Source of the DNA: Branchiostoma lanceolatum | Taxonomy: Eukaryota > Chordata > Leptocardii > Amphioxiformes > Branchiostomatidae | Direction: 5' to 3' | NCBI RefSeq assembly: GCF_035083965.1 | Contig: NC_089736.1 | Span: forward strand, 12,672,207-12,736,206 | Length of the DNA stretch: 64,000 nucleotides | Part shown: one piece after another, positions 52,401 through 61,140 of the stretch | How the letters are laid out: every line of letters starts with the position of its first letter | How positions within the stretch are numbered: the stretch's first letter is position 1 | Notes under the pieces: generated by a model | The model's database searches: none | Told to the model about the DNA's origin: nothing | The model's input: the letters and a program-made list of their open reading frames with translations, nothing else | Made by a program: the position numbers and the translations under genes

Positions 52401-55400
52401 AACACCGTCACCGACTGGGTCAGATACTGCAGCTATAACTGACACCGTCACTCCGATCGCAACACCGTCACCGACTGGGTCAACTACTGCAGCTTTAACT
52501 GACACCGTCACTCCGACCCCTACACCGTCACCGACTGGGTCAACTACTGCATCTTCAACTAAAACGACTACTCAGTCTCCCCCTCTGACCGAGGCAACTG
52601 CCGCAACTGAAGTCACCACAGACATGATCACCACTACTAGCTCTTTTACAACTGAAGAAAGCACAACGGACGCTACGACAGACATGACCACAACAAGCGA
52701 ATTTACAACTATTGCAAGCACAACCGAATCTACCACGGCTAAACCAACAACTGACTCTTCTACAACAAAACTACCTACATCACAGACAAGCACAGCTGAA
52801 CCTCTGGTTTCGAATCCCCCAGGTATTTATAATCGACTCATCTGTAATTAAGTTAAAGGAATACATCGATGATACGAGAAATGGTTACAAGTTTATTTAC
52901 AATTCCGTCAGTCTTCACTGTCATGATATGTTAAGATTTTCTAAAAATTTGTATTTTATTCTCACAGCTATCATCACTGTTCCTGAGGAAGTGCCCGCCA
53001 CAGATCATATCAGTACGTATGAAATTAATGTTTATCTTAAATACCATGTTTTTACTGCTTTTAATGCAGGAGTCTTGAAACTGAAAGTCCTAGTAAAATT
53101 ATCAATTCAATAAAAGTACAGTATGAAAGTATATTTGCATATTCACTAAATGAATCTGTATTTGCTACTTAATCTAGCATAATGATTTGCATACTACTCG
53201 TATGGACGATGATGCTTGTTGCGACGAGAGAAATAGATTAACTCCTCCTTACTATGTTTATTTGTGTTGGCAGATATAACAGCAGCTATTGTCGTTATTG
53301 ATGTGGTGGTTCCAGTTAATTTCTCCATGGAGTTTCCAGTGACTTTGCTGGCCGGCACATTGGAATATTTTTCCTTCTTAGTCTCATTTCCCTTAAAGGT
53401 AAGGTTACATTGTTTTTGATAACATAAATAGATAAATAATAACTTTATTCCAGATTAATGCCCGGATGCTTATTCATTCTTGAAATTTACAAGGAAATGA
53501 GATAATAATAATAATATGTACACAGTAATGAAAAAGACATAAAGTAAAATTAAAGTCTTAAACTAGCGCTACTTCTAATCTTAACAGTTATTATTACAAC
53601 TACGATTCTGAAAAAGACTTAATGCTGTTAGCATGTACACACCTTTTTTTACAAGGCAACAGTACTAGATGTGCATCTGGAAGACTCATTTGTTCTTAAA
53701 TTATGTCTAGGTCGGGCCATACTACGAGAATACCGAAGGGTACCAAAGTATTGAAGGAACAAGACTAAGGTAACATACATAGAAAAATAACAATACGATG
53801 ATAATTAGTCATATGATTTTAGACATATCATCTCTTCTTCAGACACATATTAAACTTACTTACTTGTAATGACTTTGATCTCAAAGTGGCCACTATCTCT
53901 TGCCTGTAGAGCATATGAGAGGACTATTAACAGCTCCTTATTGACATGTACATGTAAATATAGTAGATATAAGAAAGAAGATAAAACCCGTTGTGATAAT
54001 TTTTATCTCTCTATTTCCCGACCTGACAGACCAGCAGACGCCAGAAGGAAGAGGCAGCTTGGAGACACCACAGAAGGCACTATCGTAGACTACGAAGTCA
54101 AGTATGACTACAAAAAGCTGGAGAGGGCTGGAGGTGTTCAAAACATTGCCGACGATCTTGAAAAAGACGTTAAAGCAGGAATTTTTACTGTCGATAACAT
54201 CACAGCCAAAAACGAATCACTGGATTACTCAACTGAATCGGGTAGGTGGTTTCTAAGATAGTTCTACACATGGCCTAAACACAAAGTATTGGCCTGTTGT
54301 GTAAGATTCGGGTCAAAGTTGGCTAATATCAGTAAATTATCATCTTGATGATCTTTTAAAGACACAAACCGATTTTTTTTTCTACACGCATGTACGATAG
54401 TTGGCAAATACTGTGAGCAACTGATTTCATCTTAATTTGTTTCAAACCTCACCCCAATTGAGATATAAAGTTGAATTTGTAGTTTTCAGGGTTGTAATAT
54501 AGCAACTCTATGGCTATTCTCTGTTTTGTGATATAGACTATACTCTTAGTTTGAAGAAATGACAAATGCTAGATATATGCGCATTCCAATACTACATACC
54601 AACAACATATAACTAACTTGAAAGGTGAACATGTATTGAATCAATATCTATTGTAATGGTTGGTAATGATCAATCTATTTAGACTTGTTTTACATTTTGT
54701 TGTACCTTCTTGCTTTAACAGAAATTTTAGCAGTGGTCACCGAACAGGTGATCCAACAGGTGGCTCAAAACCCAGGTCTGATTCAAGCGGGTGTGTGTGC
54801 TGTCACCAATTGCCCAAAAGGATACGAATGCAAAAACGACACGACTGGTAAAGCTACATGTGCTACAAAATGTACCGATGGCTATTGTTACAACGAGGGC
54901 ACCTGTTTTCACGTGGAGAACCAACCTGTTTACTGCAGGTGGGGACATTGGGATTTTGATTACATATACATGTAGCTGTTTCTATCATCTAACGTTCCAT
55001 CCATCTAGCTATCGATTTATCTATCCATCAATCTATCCAATATAGTATCTGAAATATCTGATAGTCTATAGCTATCCTCATTTTTTCTCCCTCTCTACAT
55101 AACTTGAACTTTCAGTGAAGAGCAAGATGAGTGAAAATCCCGATGACACAACTTTGTGATGATAAGACCATATTGCGTACTATCTTTGTATCGTGCCTAT
55201 TGACCCTAATCCTATCATATTTTTGCTGATGTTATGGGTACCATGCTGTATACCAAAAAGCTTCAATGTGCTTTTTACATGGATTTTTTTTCGCATTTCA
55301 CAAAAAGCTGCAGCAATGATCCAACTGGGTTCTACGTCGGAGCAAGATGTGAATTCTACGCCTCACAGACACTGGTAATTGGGGTGACAGTTGGAGTAGG

Positions 55401-58261
55401 AAGCCTAATGATCATCATCATCATTGTCGTCTCCGTCTGTAGATGCCGCCGTCCTGCTAAAAAGGAAACACCCATCGACGAGTAAGTAGTAAAGGTTTCA
55501 ATAATAAAGTGTGCCAGAGTCTCATTTTCAATTTACATAATTTTATATATGTATGAATTATAGACTACAAATTTCTTTACCTTCACAGATGTTAGTCCAT
55601 CTCTTCCCTTGCAATTAGCCATTTGGCATACCTACTTACTCACTAATTCACTCATTCATTCACTCACTCACTCACACAATCGCTCACTGACTCACTGACT
55701 CACTGACTCACTGACTCACTGACTCACTCACCCCTCACTCACTCACTCACTCACTCACTCACTCAGTCAATCGCCCACTGACTGACTGACTGACTGACTG
55801 ACTGACTGACTGACTGACTGACTGACTGACTGACTCACTCACTCACTCACTCACTCACCCTAGGCATGCGTTTGCAGATAAATCAATCAAATTGTAAACG
55901 CACCCAACTTTAATTCTATATCCTACTAGAACGTCAATATTCCCATAGCTCAGCATATGTTGAATATTGTGAATTTCAGGCCCCGAGAAGAGGTAGAAGC
56001 CACCTGGTTGTCTCCTGTGAGTAAACGCAAGAGAAAAAGTGCACGTGGTGACAGTTATGAAGAGGAACTGCCACTGTACACGTGAGTTTTTGTGCCACGG
56101 GGATTGTTGCAGATTGTGACTGTAGGAATCTATCGTTGATTCGGTTAACATGTGTAGCTACTCCCAAAAAGTAGAGTTTGAAATGTTCGATCTTTTGACT
56201 TATCTTCAAATACAGAATGATACAAATACAGCAATATCAACCTTTCAAGGGACGTTGGGAAAACGGGCACGGTAACGTAACAGATTTCCCAATGCTCAGT
56301 GTCAATTGAGAAAATAAACTAAGGGACGACCAAAATGTTGACACAAGGGCTAAGTTATTCGTAAGCAGAAATTGTCTTTAGTACGGGTTTGACTGTAAAA
56401 GACAAGTTGAGGAAACGTATCTGTAAATGTTATTAAGAATTTACTGAGCGTAAGTTTATCTTGTTACCCTAATCTGTGACTGTCGATACCCTACTTCCTC
56501 TTTACATACTTGGTAAATGAGGTGTGTAAAAATGTATAATTGCAAACTTGTAAAAATAGTACTGGAAAACAGCACAATGATAATACTTTTGACTGATGGT
56601 AGAAATATCAGAAATAAATTATTCATGTATTCTATACAATAATGGTTTTGCAGCTTATGTATTACATACTTGGTAAATGAGTTGTGTTACTTTCAGTATT
56701 GCGAATAGAAAGCGCACGACTAACGGTGGTAGGACTAACCCGGAGGCAGCGTATATCGTCTACGGGGAGGAACAGATGCTGGGAACGCACGCCCTGTCCG
56801 GTCAACATGCAGCGAACGGCCACAGACAAGGCTGGAAGCCGAGTCTACAAAACATTCCAGTGGGCAAGGTAAGGATCGTATAATGCTTTGTTAGGGCCCT
56901 CCGGCCCTGTCACACTTGTGCGTATATGCAAGTCCGCATGAGTTGCGTATTAGCAAGTTTTTGTTTTAGGTTAAGTTTGCAGCCGAAGAAGTCATTTCTT
57001 TGGTTCGATAACTAGGCTGCACAACGATGGACAAAGTAGAAAACAACTTCGTCCCCGCAAAATTTACTTTAGCCTAAAAAATGTTACTGCGGAACTCATG
57101 AGCACTCGACTATACGCACACGTGTGACAGGGCCCAAAGGTATTTAAGGAGCTTGATGCCTGACAAGCCACCTGTTTATGTCGAAGGACGATGGATTGTG
57201 CCTTACCTAGCTACATGTAATTATATATGATTATAGAAATCATTGATTGATGGTCTACAGATTGCTCGTATGCGTTACATATAAGGTGCCTGTCTGTTTA
57301 CATTAGCCGCCATGTTGAATTTCTTAAAGCCGATCATTTTACCTTTTTATACTGACCTTTATTGCATCTATTTTTAAAGCCGAGAAAGGCATGCACTTTG
57401 TTGAATAATTAAAAGAGAAAAATAAAAGCAACTGGTAAAGGTAGAGTGGGCGAACTTGCTTAGCACGTAGTGCAATGCGTATACAGCAAAGTACACTGGG
57501 TGGCTCATACTCTTCGCGATAAGTGTGTTATGAAAACGTTTTTTAATACACACAATGATTGGCAGATCTTTTTCGATTGTTAGTATCAATACCGTACTGC
57601 ATTTTAACGAAGTTATACTGTTCACAGGAACTGAAGATTCCCCGGCCTGGACTTTACGAAGGCAGCAACAACTACTGGCATCCTATTGTAAGATTTGTTT
57701 ACGTTATGCTATCCATATGTAACATATTTAGCATGAGAAGCATTATATTGTCAACCCATCTTTTACGCCAAAAAAGCAATTACTCAAACAACTGGATATG
57801 ATTTTGGAAACGGTCAGACGTTTCAAGTAGCATCCACTACTTTTCGTCAGTGACTGAAAAGTAGTGGATGCTACTTGAAACGTCTGACCGTTTCCAAAAT
57901 CATATCCAGTTGTTTGAGTAATTGCTTTTTTGGCGTATCTTATTACCTGGATGTCTAATCTTCATCGACGAACCCATCTTTTAAGATGACAGCAAATACA
58001 AAATAGGCTCTATATTCGACATGTTATCTCCTGTTCATGTTGTCATACGGAATAATCAAACTATTAATATATTTGTTAGATATCTAATTACTAATTATGA
58101 ATATTAATAAATACTAATTATGAACTGTACATTCTGTTGGTAAGATGGGATTCAATACTATAAACGGGTTTCACATGGTGACAAGGAAATTTTCAATGTA
58201 TAGCTCAAAACAATTTTTTTTTTACCTACAGGACGGGAGAGTGTCAGTGTCATCGATGTGA
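33371..58261 (+). CDS. Gene D: giant SEA/EGF transmembrane mucin-like protein, about 4884 aa
   Basis: Exons: 33371-33425, 34131-34163, 39452-52822, 52968-53012, 53274-53398, 53711-53769, 54030-54241, 54722-54938, 55308-55481, 55980-56081, 56697-56868, 57628-57687, 58232-58261; 14655 nt, all phases consistent. Residues 1-18 are a signal peptide. A mini mucin exon (TATTNATSTA) follows, then residues 30-4487 of 20-residue Thr/Ser/Pro repeats. A SEA-like domain spans about 4502-4633 with a consensus furin site RRKRQ (4568-4572) before EGTIVDYEV; GSVVV is missing. An EGF-like domain includes CYNEGTC and CSCSNDPTGFYVGARC. The transmembrane helix is at about 4728-4753. The tail is basic (KRKRK) and its end is extended past the NNYW that aligns with the NQW ends of A-C. 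The least certain boundary is the 5' end of the giant exon (39452): its polypyrimidine tract is weak and an in-frame stop lies at 39427. Confidence 0.8.
34131..34163 (+). other. Mini mucin exon of gene D (33 nt)
   Basis: CTATCTAG/ACACAGC acceptor and GCCG/GTGAGT donor; phase 1 on both sides; encodes YTATTNATSTA. It resembles the gene E exon at 61898-61948 and the decayed copies at 35617 and 37605. Confidence 0.6.
35617..35648 (+). pseudogene. Decayed duplicate mucin mini-exon 1
   Basis: It follows an intact TATCTAG acceptor and reads TATSQSQLQP, but the donor is GTGGCT and the length breaks phase. The same region of gene E (61898-61948) has an intact GTAAGT donor. The surrounding intron is also duplicated (see 35211 and 36340: GAAGCTAGCAACAACAAACA). 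Confidence 0.5.
36752..37098. repeat. Three octamer palindromes with identical 9-bp spacing
   Basis: ATGCAAAT-N9-ATTTGCAT occurs at 36752-36776 and 36971-36995. A third copy with one mismatch (GTTTGCAT) is at 37074-37098. The spacers begin AAGG/TAGG. The octamer is the classical POU/Oct site, but the arrangement may equally belong to an old transposon. Confidence 0.6.
37427..37506. repeat. (CA)n microsatellite
   Basis: An almost pure AC dinucleotide run in intron 2 of gene D. The minus-strand ORF over it is an artefact. Confidence 0.95.
37605..37650 (+). pseudogene. Decayed duplicate mucin mini-exon 2
   Basis: After CATCTAG the phase-1 frame reads TVTVNATTTATP and then meets TAA at 37643, and no GTAAGT donor follows. 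It is clearly homologous to the mini-exon at 34131-34163 (AACGCTACA shared). Confidence 0.5.
37680..38330. repeat. About 150-bp tandem repeat, 3-4 copies
   Basis: Copies of GGAAGGTCAAGTT...ATGGTT...TACTGCAG(C/T)GG at about 37790, 37944 and 38095, with a weaker fourth near 38260. Each is preceded by a (A)ACTCAAGAA..TTGATG-like segment. The overlapping minus-strand ORFs (37794-38531) reflect repeat structure. A transposon origin is likely. Confidence 0.6.
38332..39451. other. Distal intron 2 of gene D
   Basis: AT-rich with a poly-C run at about 38987-38998 and no recognised exon. CCTATCTAG/ACTGGACTC at about 38972 resembles the acceptor of the mini-exons but has no mucin-type coding after it. 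Confidence 0.45.
39452..52822 (+). repeat. 60-bp coding satellite: 218 units in one 13.4-kb exon of gene D
   Basis: From 39481 to 52560 every 60-bp unit is in the same register with no insertion or deletion. Each encodes a variant of TPSPTGSTTAAITDTV plus four residues. Variation is only by substitution (for example PTA/PIA, TPS/TSS, GST/GAT/GPT, DTV/DTI). The last about 260 nt encode non-repetitive Thr-rich sequence (TTSSFTTEESTTDATT). Flanking introns are phase 1 on both sides. Internal higher-order duplications are listed separately. Confidence 0.95.
46681..51480 (+). repeat. Higher-order duplication inside the 60-bp array
   Basis: 46681-48360 and 49021-50700 match unit by unit (offset 2340 bp, 39 units) with only a few substitutions, such as GGCCACACC/GACCACACC at 47179/49519. 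48421-49020 matches 50881-51480 (offset 2460 bp). The two extra units come from a local triplet duplication, 50521-50700 repeated at 50701-50880. Confidence 0.85.
53274..54241 (+). other. SEA-domain exons of gene D (three exons)
   Basis: 53274-53398 (AIVVIDVVVPVNFSMEFP), 53711-53769 (59 nt, NTEGYQSIEGTRL) and 54030-54241 (ARRKRQ, then GTIVDYEVKYDYKKLERAGG). The second half is clearly closer to gene B (VHYEVDYDYKELQKAGG) than to gene C. Confidence 0.75.
55636..55858. repeat. (ACTC/ACTG)n tetranucleotide array
   Basis: A long run of ACTC and ACTG/GACT tetranucleotides in the intron between the TM exon and the first tail exon of gene D. Confidence 0.95.
57766..57970. mobile_element. Fold-back element in the last tail intron region of gene D
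   Basis: Near-perfect inverted arms of about 75 bp (GCCAAAAAAGCAATTACTC ... and its complement) are followed on one side only by a 35-bp tail (GTATCTTATTACCTGGATG...TTCATCGACG). It is flanked by identical 13-bp direct repeats AACCCATCTTTTA at 57753-57765 and 57971-57983. It lies in the intron before the last coding exon (58232). Confidence 0.85.
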
Positions 58262-58760
58262 CGTCATTCTCCTCTGATTCGATCAACAATATATACTTGG
58301 CGAAAGGAAACAGTGAGGGAAGTGTATAGAAGATAGACTATGCATCTCCTCTCTCATCTCCAAACATATGGGAACAACAGAATAACATGTAAAAACTATG
58401 AAAGAAGTCATGTATGCTACCTCAATATTGCAACTGTAAATAATGTTTGCTGTGTTTTTGTTTTTGTTGGACAATATATTTTATCGTTTAAGCTTGCATA
58501 AGATATAGCTCACATATGGGTTTGATTTAGTAACAAGTCAGTGTGAAATGCATGTCAAACTTGTAAAAATAGTACTGCAAAACAGCACAAGCAATGGTGA
58601 TAATTTTGAATTTTGTTACATGTATTAGAGATAGAATATGTATGTATTTTATCTAATAGCGGTTTGGCAGCTTTCATATTATATTACCTTATAGTTTTTA
58701 CATTCCACAGACTGCGCATGTAGTGTTATAGAAATAAAATTACATGTGTTACGATGATTA
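58262..58760 (+). other. Gene D 3' UTR
   Basis: Follows the TGA at 58259. The first AATAAA in a good context is at 58733-58738 (GAAATAAAATTAC). Confidence 0.5.
58733..58738 (+). terminator. Candidate poly(A) signal of gene D
   Basis: AATAAA about 470 bp after the stop codon, upstream of T/G-rich sequence. Supported by motif and position only. Confidence 0.45.
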
Positions 58761-58836
58761 AGTGTGAAAAGTCTTACTTGCATTCATAATATTAATCCAC
58801 CCTCCCCCAAAGTGCAACATAGTATAATGTACGCTG

Positions 58837-59061
58837 GTTCTCATTTAAATGTACACATTTTGTAACTTCCGTAAGACATTCCTGGGCAGTAAGATTTGCC
58901 ACATATAAGGTGCCAAACTGTCGTTTTTATGAGGACTTAAAACTTTTCTGGCTTTTCAAAGCGACAGTTTGGCACCTTATATGTGGCATATCTTAATGTA
59001 AGAAACGTCTTACTTCAAACGGTAACGGAAGTTACAAAATGTGTACATTTAAATGAGAAAC
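58837..59061. mobile_element. Inverted-repeat element (MITE-like), 225 bp
   Basis: TTCTCATTTAAATGTACACA at the left and its complement at the right, with matching TTTTGTAACTTCCGT. A second inner pair (GCCACATATAAGGTGCCAAA and complement) surrounds a loop near 58923-58965. No clear target duplication and no ORF. Confidence 0.75.
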
Positions 59062-60897
59062 GAGCGTGTAACGACTTTGATTAACCAGTAACGTACACAT
59101 ACAATCACAGTCCTTATCCTCTTTGAGCATATTATCCACATTTCTCGGCTAACAAATATATTTCATAACGCTGTAGCTGCTTTGAGTGGCTCCAAATCTC
59201 ATAATCTCGTGGACTATAACTCACTTTGAATGAGTCCTAAATGAGTTATTTTCCAAAAAAGAATGCTTTTCACAGTATACAATAAAGTAGCCACTAGTCC
59301 CGTGCGCATAAAAAGTCTTTAAACACTAGTACCTAAACAGGAAAGATTTGTGGGTCCTTATTAATTTTGCATTACGTCTCATTCGTGTTTGACAGTACTT
59401 TTACCTGTCACATATATTGGGTATAGTACATGCTTTTGTTTGACGGCAAACAAGCATGTGATTGCTTTAGAATTGATTTATCGATCTTACGACAGGTAAA
59501 ATGTATCAAAACACTTCACATAAGGTCGATAAAGGTTAGACATCCAGGTAATAAGATACGCCAAAAAAGCAGTTACTCAAGCAACTGGATATGATTTGGG
59601 AAAAGGTCAGACTTTTTCAAGTAGCATCCACTACCTTTCGTCAGTGACTGTTAGTAAGAGTTTCGAATAGCAGGTTTTTACCCACGAACTATGAATCGAT
59701 ATGCAAATAAAGAGAAGACGATTTTTAAATACTCCAATAGGAAAACAAATTAGACAAGTAAAGACAAGGCTGAAGTTAAAGGGACAATATCTCTTATTGT
59801 TTAAGTATGGGAGCTAAAGCTGGTTTGTCACCAAGGCTATGTCCCAAGTGTCAGACAGTTCGACCCTTAGCCCTCCTTTCCTGTTGAGGGTGGGATTTCC
59901 CTATTGGACTATCTAGAAATTGTCTTCACTTTATTTGCATATCAATTTATAGTTCGTTGTTAAAAACCTGCTGTTCGACAATCTTGCTCACAGTCAATGA
60001 CGTCAAGTAGTGGATGCTAATTGAAACGTCTGACCGTTTCCAAAATCATATCCAATTGCTTGAGTAACTGCATTTTTGGCACTTCACATAACGTTCTATT
60101 TGTCTGCTTTGAAACCCATTCCAAAGGGTGGCCAAATGGTGTTATGAATAGCTTGATGTCAAGGAGAGTGGCGTTCATGGTTCAACGCTATGCCCCAGCG
60201 CATAGTATTCCTGATTTGCAACTTGGAACACGTAGTGCATGATGCGGTCAATGTTTCAGGTATTAGTTTGGACTCTCCGCCTGAATATACTCTTCCACGT
60301 GACAATAATGTCTAACAATGAGCCTAAATGTCTTGCAAACTGTTCGGTTCACATTCATAAACGTTACGTTAGTGATAATGCAGCCAAAGCAATGAAAAAC
60401 TTTGATCTTTTATGATCAATATTGGTCGATAACCTTTGGAAGTTGTATCTGTTGCATCGATTGCCAATTTGACTTAACGACTTTGTAACAAACTTCGATT
60501 CGCTGAATATACCAAAGGAAGCATCGGAACAGAACGTCATAAGAAACACCTGGATTTTTAAGGCTGTTTCCTTGTGTGAGCTCATTGTTTGCCCGCACTT
60601 AGAATTAATTAGAGTCGGCAAATCTACAAAGTCGACAAATTCTGCCGCGCTCATACACTTACATCTTAGTTGCACAAACATATGTGTGTGCTCCACGTAA
60701 CACTATTCAAATATGACCCCACTGGGTAACGCGGACAGTCTAATTCATAACGCTCTCAACATGAAATATAGGTATATCAGGAACATTCCAAACATTTGGT
60801 GATGTTATTTATGATTTTAGTAGGTTACGTAATTACATGAAATTAAACTTTTTACGGTTGGGCGATCATTTATTACGTCAAACAACACGTGATAAAC
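59062..60897. other. Intergenic region between genes D and E
   Basis: From about 59350 it aligns with 32080-33120 upstream of gene D, interrupted by the fold-back element 59524-60079. No gene was recognised; ORFs such as 60364-60696 on the minus strand lie in the duplicated non-coding sequence. Confidence 0.55.
59524..60079. mobile_element. Fold-back element, long form, inserted in the duplicated flank
   Basis: Begins with the family tail (GGTCGATAAAGGTTAGACAT ... AAGATACGCC), then the arm GCCAAAAAAGCAGTTACTC, and ends with the opposite arm. The inner sequence is itself inverted: AGCAGGTTTTTA, ATATGCAAATAAAG and complements. Flanked by ACTTCACATAA at 59513-59523 and 60081-60091. The paralogous site upstream of gene D (near 32246) lacks the insertion. 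Confidence 0.85.
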
Positions 60898-61140
60898 CTT
60901 AAGGTGACGTTCACACCTGATACGGCAAACATACTTCGTAACCAGGGACCTAGGGTCAGTAGTCCGACGCGCCCGGACCTTCTGGCAGGAAACGTAGACT
61001 GGCGGTGTGACACACTTATTACGACTCGGCCTAAAAGTTCGTCTGTGAGAAGTACAGCTGTTTCTAATTTCTGAAGTTGGGTGAGCGACGTTAAAAAATA
61101 TTTGAAATCTGGAACGTAAAAAGGAGTTTTGGACGCCACC
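60898..61140 (+). promoter_or_regulatory. Upstream region of gene E, paralogous to 33121-33370
   Basis: Ends in CCACC directly before the ATGG of gene E. Shared with gene D: CTTAAGGTGACGTTC, CGACGCGCCCGGAC and GGAAACGTAGACTGGCGG. Probably promoter plus 5' UTR. Confidence 0.55.
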
